Assembly (NCBI GenBank): GCA_007135795.1
Contig: SLIE01000278.1
Coordinates: 1-5,741, forward strand
DNA length: 5,741 nt
Direction: 5' to 3'
Origin: Desulfobacterales bacterium
GTDB taxonomy: Bacteria > Desulfobacterota > Desulfobacteria > Desulfobacterales > Desulfosalsimonadaceae
Part shown: positions 1-5,222 of the stretch, one piece after another
Layout of the letters: each line of letters starts with the position of its first letter
Position numbering within the stretch: the stretch's first letter is position 1
The notes under the pieces: generated by a model
Databases searched by the model: none
Told to the model about the DNA's origin: nothing
The model's input: only the letters and a program-made list of their open reading frames with translations
Position numbers and translations under genes: made by a program

Positions 1-203
1 AGTTTCGAATAATGATGGATGAAATTATCAGGGGATCGCTCAATGATCCCGTACAGCAGCCCATGAATCGCCCGCAGCGCCGAACTCTTTCCCGCCTCAT
101 TGGGACCATACACAAGATGGAGGCCTTCACTCCCCTGATTGAGGGAAATCACTTTGTCGGTAAAGGGGCCAAAGGCCAGCAATCGAAGCTCATCAATTCT
201 CAT
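1..203 (-). CDS. YhaN/SbcC-like AAA+ ATPase, N-terminal fragment
   Basis: This is the first 67 codons of a gene that continues past the left edge. The protein starts MRIDELRLLAFGPF and reaches a P-loop, GPNEAGKSS, at residues 33-41. That is the Walker A form typical of SbcC/Rad50/YhaN ATPases, which bind DNA ends and use ATP to control a partner nuclease. The coiled-coil and Walker B regions lie outside the window. The start is the ATG at 201-203. It overlaps the end of the upstream nuclease gene by 11 bp, and a purine-rich ribosome binding site (AGGGAGAGG, 211-219) sits 7 nt ahead of it inside that gene. The overlap implies translational coupling and a stable complex with the nuclease. YhaN is favoured over true SbcC because the partner looks more like YhaO, but the fragment is too short to decide. 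Confidence 0.88.
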   Translation of the reverse strand, partial: MRIDELRLLAFGPFTDKVISLNQGSEGLHLVYGPNEAGKSSALRAIHGLLYGIIERSPDNFIHHYSK

Positions 204-1467
204 ACGAACGCCTCTCCCTGCTTAAAAGCCGGCCGATAAGACCCGGCTGAACCTGGTTCAGCAATTCAAAGACCCACTCGGGACTACCCGGTTTAATGCC
301 GTCAGAAATGTTCTTCATTTCAGGCGGCAGTTTTTTTTCAAGGTCCATCAGTTCCGCCGAAATTTCCTGGCACATTTCAGGATTGTTCTTCATCTCATCC
401 AAAAGCAGAAGGACTTCCCCGATCGCCCCGTCGGTCACTATTGATTGAAGGTCGCCCGCCGGCATCCACAGGTTGAACGTTATCTTTTCGATCCACACGC
501 ACCCGGTTCCGCTGCTGACCGTAATACCCCGGATAATATTGATCCATTGATCGACGTCGGACAAGACCTCGTCGCTGACCGTCGTCTCCCCCTCTATCCG
601 TATCCTTGCGGCCACCGGCATGCCATTGTGTTCCCCTGCAATTTCCTTTAACTGCTGTTCGACCCGGTCACGCAGCTCATACGGGGTTTCTATACCATGG
701 GCATCGATATGAACGTGCGTCCACCGAATCACATCCAGTGGCAGAAATTCAATCTCCGTCTTGTGGGTGTCGTCTACGCGGACCAGGACGCACCCCTTGG
801 GATTTACTTCCCGGATATGCCGCCCCTGAAGACTTCCCGCATAGATCACATGCGGATTTTCATGTATTATTTCGTATTGATGAACATGACCGAGCGCCCA
901 ATAATCATACCCGGTATTGATCAGCCGGGTCAGGTCACAAGGAGCATACGGCTCATGCCCTTCACGACCGGATAAACAGGTATGGAGCATGCCGATGTTG
1001 TAATAACCATCTAATGGTTTGGGGTATTTGCGCGAGAGATCCTTCTTGATCGCTGGAGTGGAAAAGCTCTGCCCGTGAATCGCCACACGAATATCATCGA
1101 GACGGATACTTTCCGGCTGGTCCGATGAGAAAACGCGGACATTATCCGGCAGGATCAAAGACCGGGTGATCTGGCTGGCCGCATCGTGGTTCCCTTTGAT
1201 GATGAAAACGCCTATCCCCGCATCCCTGAGCCGCCCCATCTGTTTCTGGAAATAAAGCCCGGTGCTGAAATCCTTCCAGTCCTGATCATACAGATCCCCG
1301 GATATGAGTAAAAACGCCACCTTTTTGACGATCGCCAGTTCAATGAGATTTTCAAATGCCCGCCGGGTGCATTGCCTGAAATCTTCCGTGGGTGCACCGT
1401 CGTAGGGTTTCAGGTTGTTCAGGGGGCTGTCCAGGTGGATATCCGCTGCGTGGATGAACTTTAACAT
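193..1467 (-). CDS. YhaO/SbcD-type DNA exonuclease (metallophosphoesterase)
   Basis: This 424-residue protein is the nuclease subunit of an SbcCD/Mre11-Rad50-like pair that trims DNA ends. All metallophosphoesterase motifs are visible: HAADIHLDSPL (Asp9, His11), SGDLYD (Asp58), KGNHDA (Asn93, His94), His162 in MLHTCLSG, and ALGHVHQ (His194, His196). These are the expected two-metal ligands and catalytic residues, so the enzyme should be active, probably with manganese. Roughly residues 230-424 form the less conserved capping and partner-binding part. Length and the opening HAADIHLDSPL resemble the YhaO subgroup (about 400 residues). The start at 1465-1467 is backed by AAAGGA (1473-1478) 5 nt upstream. 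The stop lies inside the next gene, giving an 11-bp overlap. A perfect TTGACA at 1539-1544 lies upstream but has no good -10 box, so the promoter is unresolved. Family assignment is firm; the YhaO versus SbcD label is less so. Confidence 0.93.
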   Translation of the reverse strand: MLKFIHAADIHLDSPLNNLKPYDGAPTEDFRQCTRRAFENLIELAIVKKVAFLLISGDLYDQDWKDFSTGLYFQKQMGRLRDAGIGVFIIKGNHDAASQITRSLILPDNVRVFSSDQPESIRLDDIRVAIHGQSFSTPAIKKDLSRKYPKPLDGYYNIGMLHTCLSGREGHEPYAPCDLTRLINTGYDYWALGHVHQYEIIHENPHVIYAGSLQGRHIREVNPKGCVLVRVDDTHKTEIEFLPLDVIRWTHVHIDAHGIETPYELRDRVEQQLKEIAGEHNGMPVAARIRIEGETTVSDEVLSDVDQWINIIRGITVSSGTGCVWIEKITFNLWMPAGDLQSIVTDGAIGEVLLLLDEMKNNPEMCQEISAELMDLEKKLPPEMKNISDGIKPGSPEWVFELLNQVQPGLIGRLLSRERRSYEN

Positions 1468-1591
1468 GGCAATCCTTTGTGCTCAGGGAGGTAAACTGAT
1501 CGATTCAGTTAATTTGAACTAACAATTAGCGGCCGTATTGTCAATAAAGCTTCCACGGAATAGCGGCATAGATGAAGAAAACTAAAACAAG

Positions 1592-1716
1592 AAGGGCAAA
1601 AAACATAAAAGTCGTTGCCCACGGAATACACGGAAAAAGGGCGGAAAAAAGATCAAGGGCAAAGGGTCAAGGGCGAAAGACCAAGGGCGGAAAATCTTTT
1701 GCCTTCGGCGAAGGGC
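1592..1716 (+). repeat. Dispersed intergenic repeat, copy 1
   Basis: Copy 1 shares two blocks with sequence at 5086-5176 in the opposite orientation. Block one is a 24-bp exact match (1615-1638 here, 5153-5176 there) with core CCACGGAATACACGG. Block two (1691-1716 here, 5086-5114 there) has core AAAATCTTTT then GCCTTCGGCGAA and differs by two one-base insertions. A shorter string, AAGGGCAAAAAAC, also occurs in both but in a different order relative to block one, so the copies are rearranged mosaics. Both blocks lie between genes. Motifs of this kind recur in gaps of many deltaproteobacterial genomes, as I recall. The function is unknown. Confidence 0.8.
1654..1695 (+). repeat. Degenerate 14-bp tandem repeat, three units
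   Basis: Three consecutive 14-bp units begin with CAAGGGC at 1654, 1668 and 1682. The first seven bases are identical in all three; the last seven are purine-rich and vary. The array lies between the two conserved blocks of dispersed repeat copy 1 and has no counterpart in copy 2, which suggests local expansion after the copies diverged. Confidence 0.75.
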
Positions 1717-1746
1717 GAATAGGCGAAGGGGGAATAGGCGAAGGGG
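1717..1746 (+). repeat. Perfect 15-bp tandem repeat, two units
   Basis: The unit GAATAGGCGAAGGGG occurs twice back to back (1717-1731 and 1732-1746) with no mismatch. A degenerate third unit ending GGCGAAGGGC precedes it at about 1704-1716. That older unit overlaps a small hairpin, CCTTC-GGC-GAAGG. Identity between the two copies points to recent slippage. Confidence 0.85.
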
Positions 1747-1791
1747 GAGTATGTAGCTATCATTGATCGATCGGTACCCCCGGATCTTTTC

Positions 1792-3168
1792 TTACTTGAG
1801 CGGTTCGAGTTGCCCCATCATTGTGGGGATCAGCTCTGATAATGTGGGGTGGATATGCACCGCCCGATGAATGGCGGTATATGGTGCACCGGCATACATG
1901 ATATCCGTGATCTGGTGCACGGCTTCGTCACCATTGATGCCGAGTATGGCCGCACCGAGAATCTTTTTGGTTTCCGCATCGACCAGGACTTTCATAAAAC
2001 CACGGGTATCCCCTTTGGCCTCGGCACGGTGCACCCGGGTCATGGGATATGTTGCAATCAATGCCGGCCGTCCCGATTCCCTGACCTGATTTTCGGTCAT
2101 GCCGATCCGTCCCAACGGCGGATCGGTATAAAGCGCATACGTGACTATCCTGTCACTGAGCCTTCGCGGGTCGTCATCGAGCAGGTTTGCCGCCACGATC
2201 TGGCCGTCGTTGTAAGCCGTATGCGTGAACCCGCCATGGCCGTTACAGTCCCCAAGCGCCCAAATGCCCTCAGCAGTGGTACGAAGCTGATTATCCACGA
2301 CAATGTACCCCCTGTCATCGACCGCTATACCGGCCAGGTCACACCCCAAATCATGGGTATTGGGGGTACGCCCCACGGCAAGCAGCAGATGAGAACCGAT
2401 GACTTCAGGAACACCGACCTTGCATTCGACATTCACGGCAACCCCTTTTTCATGCTTGCGCATACCGATGCATGTCGAATTAAGCCGAAAATGAATCCCT
2501 TCCCCTTCAAGAATCTTCAGGATTGCATCCGAAATATCCTCGTCCTCGTTGGCAACCAACCGATCCCCTCTTTCAATTACCGTCACCTCACTGCCGAATC
2601 GCCTATACATCTGGGCAAATTCCAGTCCGATATAACTGCCGCCGACCACCATCAGATGCTCCGGCAGAAAATCAACTTCCATCATATCCGAATTGGTCAG
2701 AAAATCGACTTCCGTCAGGCCGGGCATTTCCGGCACCGTAGCCCGGGCACCGACATTGACAAAGATTTTTTCAGCAAAGAGAATGTCTTCGCCGACCCGA
2801 ACCGTTCCCGGTCCCTCAAATCGGGCATGGCCTTTATAAACCGTCAGGTTCGGTATTTTTTTCATCCACTCGGGAATTTGATCGTTTGTGGTTCCGACAA
2901 TTTCATCCTTGCGCGCCTTGACCCGCTTCATATCCATCTGAACGGACCCGTTTATGGTAACGCCAAAATCCGCCGCATGTTTTGCCAAATAAGCTACTTT
3001 TGCACTGGCAATCATAGTCTTGGTGGGAATACACCCCGTATTGACACACGTCCCGTAAAACAGCTTCCGCTCAATAATCGCAACCCTATACCCCGCATCC
3101 GTAAACCGAACCGCCAGAGAAGGCCCCGCCTGCCCCGTCCCAATAATAATTGCATCATATTTAATCAT
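1792..3168 (-). CDS. Mercuric-reductase-like FAD/NAD(P) disulfide oxidoreductase
   Basis: This 458-residue soluble flavoprotein belongs to the class I pyridine nucleotide-disulfide oxidoreductases (lipoamide dehydrogenase, glutathione reductase, mercuric reductase). Features in order: FAD-binding GTGQAG (10-15); redox-active pair GTCVNTGCIPTK (Cys41, Cys46); NAD(P)-binding VVGGSYIGLEF (174-184); second FAD motif GIWALGDC (301-308); and the dimerisation domain ending in HIHPTLSE, where His440 and Glu445 match the catalytic dyad. Strand two of the NAD(P) fold ends in Glu199, which hints at NADH, weakly. It lacks the N-terminal metal-binding domain and the C-terminal vicinal cysteines that MerA needs, ending MMGQLEPLK, so mercury reduction is not supported. 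It resembles the family often annotated 'FAD-containing oxidoreductase'; the substrate is unknown. The start at 3166-3168 follows GGGGA (3173-3177) by 4 nt. A palindromic repeat begins 17 bp upstream of the start, so a promoter, if local, must lie in or beyond it. Confidence 0.93.
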   Translation of the reverse strand: MIKYDAIIIGTGQAGPSLAVRFTDAGYRVAIIERKLFYGTCVNTGCIPTKTMIASAKVAYLAKHAADFGVTINGSVQMDMKRVKARKDEIVGTTNDQIPEWMKKIPNLTVYKGHARFEGPGTVRVGEDILFAEKIFVNVGARATVPEMPGLTEVDFLTNSDMMEVDFLPEHLMVVGGSYIGLEFAQMYRRFGSEVTVIERGDRLVANEDEDISDAILKILEGEGIHFRLNSTCIGMRKHEKGVAVNVECKVGVPEVIGSHLLLAVGRTPNTHDLGCDLAGIAVDDRGYIVVDNQLRTTAEGIWALGDCNGHGGFTHTAYNDGQIVAANLLDDDPRRLSDRIVTYALYTDPPLGRIGMTENQVRESGRPALIATYPMTRVHRAEAKGDTRGFMKVLVDAETKKILGAAILGINGDEAVHQITDIMYAGAPYTAIHRAVHIHPTLSELIPTMMGQLEPLK

Positions 3169-3185
3169 CTTATCCCCAATCTATT

Positions 3186-3330
3186 TAGTGCCTGAACGAA
3201 AACCGTCTTTTTCGCCAATCTCTGCGTCCGACTCAAATTTTAATCCTCAAAATACGCTCAGTATTGCTGCAGTTAAAATCTTCGCCGTCCTTGACCTTGA
3301 CGAAAAATCCTGGTTTTCGTTCGGGCACTA
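3186..3330. mobile_element. Near-palindromic 145-bp repeat, MITE-like
   Basis: The outer arms (3186-3214 and 3301-3330) are inverted copies matching at about 26 of 30 aligned positions. The left arm begins TAGTGCCTGAACGAAAACC; the right, read on the other strand, begins TAGTGCCCGAACGAAAACC. Inner arms ATTTTAA/TTAAAAT (3237-3243, 3273-3279) and a perfect central hairpin AATAC-GCTCA-GTATT (3251-3265) share the same axis at 3258, so the whole segment can fold as one long broken stem. It encodes no protein. If the outermost TA on each side is a target duplication, the element resembles a small non-autonomous relative of IS630/Tc1-type transposons. A REP-like structured RNA or DNA element is the alternative. 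It fills most of the gap ahead of the oxidoreductase gene. Confidence 0.6.
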
Positions 3331-3399
3331 TTTATATAAATCACTTTCTCCCCACCACGACAAAATCCGATACACCGCAACGCAATTCACCACCACTTC

Positions 3400-3439
3400 C
3401 CTCTGCCTTTGCCTCTGCCCTTCCTCATCACTCATCACT
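3400..3439. repeat. Short pyrimidine-rich tandem repeats at the dehydrogenase stop
   Basis: Two adjacent tandem repeats are seen on the plus strand: an imperfect 12-bp pair, CCTCTGCCTTTG then CCTCTGCCCTTC (3400-3423), and an exact 7-bp pair, CATCACT twice (3426-3439). The stop codon of the acyl-CoA dehydrogenase (3428-3430) lies in the first heptamer. The surrounding stretch, about 3395-3480, is strongly pyrimidine-rich on this strand and looks like the low-complexity intergenic sequence at 1640-1750. Confidence 0.75.
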
Positions 3440-4792
3440 CGCCCTTCTCCCCTTCCCCCAGATTTCCCTAAACCCCTCCCCCTTCACAAAGCAATACGGA
3501 CATTCCTCAGGATGCTCCTCTCCATAATGAATATACCCGCACAAGGGACATCTCCAGGCAGTTGCATCAATGGATGTGCCATCAACATCGAAGAGCTGAT
3601 CATGGCCTGTCAATATGGGCACCTCTTCCATAGGCGGCATGGCGGACTGGTACATACTCAGGAGGTAACCGGAAATAATTATTCTTTGTACCTCGCTCGT
3701 TCCCTCATAAATCGTAAAAAGCCGGGTATCGCGAAGGAGTTTTTCAATCGGAAACATCTTTGTGTAACCATACCCCCCGAATATCTGAAGCGCATCGCTT
3801 AAAACCTGCATGGCGCTTTCCGTTGCATAGAACTTTCCAATAGATGCCGTAATCGTCGGGTCAATCCCGTTATCCGCCTCCCATGCACCCTTTAAAACAA
3901 GAAGACGCGATGTCTCGACCTTTTGATACATTTCGGCAAGTTTAAACTGAATCGCCTGATACGTGCTCAGCCGGCTCCCAAAGGCCCGCCTTTTTTTTGC
4001 GTAGTTGATCGAATACTCCATTGCAGACCGTGCGGCCCCCACGGCGAAAGCGCCGATTATGGGCCGGGTCCGGGAAAATGTCTTCATTGCCAGCACAAAC
4101 CCCTCCCCCGGGGGAGAGAGAAGGTTCTCGGCGGGGACCCTGACGTTTTTAAGGCTGATTCCGGCGGTATTCGATGTCCGTTGACCGAGTTTCGGGATAT
4201 GCTTGCCGACCCTTACTCCTTCCCAGTCTTTTTCAACGATGAACGCGCAAATACCGTTGTGTTTCTCCTCGGGATCAACCGTTGCAAAGATGGTCATGTA
4301 ATCGGCCACACCGGCATTTGTTATCCAATATTTGGTTCCGTTCAGAATCCAGCTGTCACCGTCCTTTTTGGCCCGGCACTGTATGCCCGCTACATCAGAG
4401 CCCATTGTCGGCTCGGATGTGGCAAAACAGATTCGCTTGAAATTGTTGACGATCTCCGGAAGGTACTTTTTCTTCAATTGTTCGTTGCCGGAAAGGACAA
4501 GGGGCTCGAACCCCAGTGAATTATCGAAAATCGATGTCGCAATACCCGGACAGGCGGCGGCGATCTCTTCTGTGATGATAGCGCCTTCCACCAGGCCATA
4601 CCCCGCACCACCATAGGCTTCCGGAATATCTGAGTTCATCAGCCCCTCGTCGTATGCCTTTTTTAGAACCCAAAGGGGAAGCTCGTCTTTTTCATCGTAA
4701 TGCCAGGCAACGGGCAATACTACTTCAATGGCGAATTTGCGGGCTTTCTGTTGAAGTTCAAGCTGTTCGGGTGAAAGTGAAAAATTCAGCAT
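3428..4792 (-). CDS. Acyl-CoA dehydrogenase with C-terminal rubredoxin-like domain
   Basis: The protein has 454 residues, against about 380 for a normal acyl-CoA dehydrogenase. It should oxidise a fatty or dicarboxylic acyl-CoA to the 2-enoyl-CoA using FAD. Residues 1-380 are the dehydrogenase: CFATSEPTMGSD (122-133) and YWITNAG (155-161) in the flavin/substrate region, TRPIIGAFAVGAARSA (242-257), QIFGGYGY (336-343), and IYEGTSEVQR with Glu363 at the catalytic base position of medium-chain enzymes. Spacing and motifs fit the medium-chain subgroup; the exact substrate cannot be read. After a linker (about 381-411) comes a rubrerythrin-type metal site, RCPLCGY (Cys415, Cys418) and ECPYC (Cys431, Cys434), expected to bind one iron or zinc. 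The start at 4790-4792 is chosen over an ATG 15 codons upstream because GGAGG sits 6 nt before it and homology begins at LNFSLSPEQ. The last residues (GRRASDE) run into tandem repeats. Electrons may leave through the metal domain rather than, or as well as, ETF. Confidence 0.93.
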   Translation of the reverse strand: MLNFSLSPEQLELQQKARKFAIEVVLPVAWHYDEKDELPLWVLKKAYDEGLMNSDIPEAYGGAGYGLVEGAIITEEIAAACPGIATSIFDNSLGFEPLVLSGNEQLKKKYLPEIVNNFKRICFATSEPTMGSDVAGIQCRAKKDGDSWILNGTKYWITNAGVADYMTIFATVDPEEKHNGICAFIVEKDWEGVRVGKHIPKLGQRTSNTAGISLKNVRVPAENLLSPPGEGFVLAMKTFSRTRPIIGAFAVGAARSAMEYSINYAKKRRAFGSRLSTYQAIQFKLAEMYQKVETSRLLVLKGAWEADNGIDPTITASIGKFYATESAMQVLSDALQIFGGYGYTKMFPIEKLLRDTRLFTIYEGTSEVQRIIISGYLLSMYQSAMPPMEEVPILTGHDQLFDVDGTSIDATAWRCPLCGYIHYGEEHPEECPYCFVKGEGFREIWGKGRRASDE

Positions 4793-4798
4793 ATTATA

Positions 4799-4803
4799 CC
4801 TCC
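4799..4803 (-). promoter_or_regulatory. Ribosome binding site deciding the dehydrogenase start
   Basis: GGAGG on the minus strand lies 6 nt before the ATG at 4790-4792. This picks that ATG over the in-frame ATG at 4835-4837, which would add 15 residues (MLRQTSNENPLWRYN) that do not look like the family. The six bases between are TATAAT, which resembles a -10 box only by chance, because a start site there would remove the ribosome binding site. Confidence 0.85.
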
Positions 4804-4845
4804 ACAGGGGGTTTTCATTAGATGTCTGCCGGAGCACCTTCCCAA

Positions 4846-4858
4846 CCCCGGCCCGGGG
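4846..4858. other. GC-rich hairpin in the dehydrogenase leader
   Basis: CCCCG-GCC-CGGGG forms a perfect 5-bp GC stem with a 3-nt loop, 54 bp upstream of the dehydrogenase start. An alternative pairing, GGCCC with GGGCC, uses overlapping bases. It has no T-run, so it is not a simple terminator. If the leader is transcribed it would be structured there; any regulatory role is speculation. Confidence 0.4.
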
Positions 4859-5085
4859 CCATGTTTAAAAATAACGTCCCTGTCTGCTGACTGCAAAATC
4901 GTTTTATGACATTGACATGAATATTACTTCTAAAAACGAGGTCGCAAAGATCGCAAAAAACCCTATATCAGCCCAACCTGTAAATTCTACAAGCCAACAA
5001 ATCCAATTTATCGAAACATTCCAGCAGTTTTTTTTACGATTACTTAAGGTGGGATTTAGTGAACTAGTGCACAACCTTTGCTGTT

Positions 5086-5176
5086 GCCCTTTCGCCGAAG
5101 GCTAAAAGATTTTTCTTTTTTTAACGTTGGGTTTTTTGCCCTTTTTCCGTATTTTTTCCGTGTATTCCGTGGGCAA
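5086..5176 (-). repeat. Dispersed intergenic repeat, copy 2
   Basis: This is the inverted partner of the repeat at 1592-1716. It contains the exact 24-bp block at 5153-5176 and the GCCTTCGGCGAA/AAAATCTTTT block at 5086-5114. Compared with copy 1 it has an extra ATACGGAAAAA segment next to the exact block, and it lacks the 14-bp tandem array. It lies wholly between genes, starting 44 bp after the end of the diamide synthase. Confidence 0.8.
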
Positions 5177-5203
5177 TGTTTTTATGCCCTTCGAGTCTGA
5201 CAA

Positions 5204-5222
5204 CGGTTTCGCTCAAGCACTA
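5204..5222 (+). repeat. Sequence resembling the end of the palindromic element
   Basis: CGGTTTCGCTCAAGCACTA matches the right arm end of the 3186-3330 element (3311-3330) at about 15 of 19 positions with one gap, and both end in GCACTA. The TA on the plus strand is part of the stop codon (TAG on the minus strand) of the diamide synthase. A TAGTGC at 5065-5070 could be the opposite end, but the internal symmetry is weak, so this may be a decayed or solitary end, or chance. Confidence 0.35.

Larger units (their letters stand above)
1468..1791. other. Repeat-rich intergenic region
   Basis: This 324-bp gap separates the flavin oxidoreductase from the exonuclease gene. The part near the exonuclease start (about 1480-1560) is AT-rich, unique-looking leader. 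The middle (about 1592-1746) is built from a dispersed repeat and two G-rich tandem arrays, listed separately. The remainder up to 1791 shows no clear terminator; the only inverted repeat there is a weak GATC-based stem without a T-run. A plus-strand open frame of 64 codons (1572-1766) crosses the repeats, but its product is Lys/Arg/Gly-rich low-complexity sequence with no credible ribosome binding site, so it is not called as a gene. Confidence 0.8.
4793..5219. other. Repeat-rich intergenic region upstream of the dehydrogenase
   Basis: This 427-bp gap lies between the diamide synthase and the dehydrogenase. Nearest the dehydrogenase are its ribosome binding site and a GC hairpin. At about 4936-4959 there is a GTCGCAAAGATCGCAAA motif, a kind of string often dispersed in bacterial intergenic DNA. 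From 5065 there is a TAGTGC, then dispersed repeat copy 2, and at 5204-5222 a sequence resembling the end of the 3186-3330 element. A plus-strand open frame of 62 codons (4917-5105) has no ribosome binding site, no recognisable domain and overlaps repeats, so it is not called. No strong terminator for the synthase is visible on the minus strand. Confidence 0.75.

Noticed and set aside
1516..1544. Promoter for the exonuclease gene on the minus strand
   Set aside because: The -35 TTGACA (1539-1544) is perfect, but at 16-18 bp spacing the best -10 candidates (TTAGTT, TAGTTC) match poorly.
1572..1766. Plus-strand open frame of 64 codons
   Set aside because: It is a translation of tandem repeats giving Lys/Arg/Gly-rich low-complexity sequence, with no ribosome binding site.
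1766..1791. Terminator after the oxidoreductase
   Set aside because: Only a weak, bulged GATC-based stem is present and no T-run follows it on the minus strand.
1792..3168. True mercuric reductase (merA)
   Set aside because: The C-terminal vicinal cysteines and any mer neighbours are missing.
1849..3195. Plus-strand open frame of 448 codons
   Set aside because: It lies antisense to the oxidoreductase, whose flavin, cysteine and NAD motifs are unmistakable. The plus-strand product has no recognisable motif and is rich in residues typical of antisense frames.
3188..3802. Plus-strand open frame of 204 codons
   Set aside because: It runs through the palindromic element and then antisense to the dehydrogenase's metal-binding domain.
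4868..4896. Promoter for the dehydrogenase on the minus strand
   Set aside because: TTGCAG and TATTTT at 17-bp spacing match the consensus at only 3 and 4 of 6 positions, near chance level for AT-rich DNA.
4917..5105. Plus-strand open frame of 62 codons
   Set aside because: There is no ribosome binding site or known domain, and it crosses dispersed repeat motifs.
5086..5120. Rho-independent terminator on the plus strand
   Set aside because: A GC stem followed by T-rich sequence is present, but no plus-strand gene precedes it and the same stem belongs to the dispersed repeat family.
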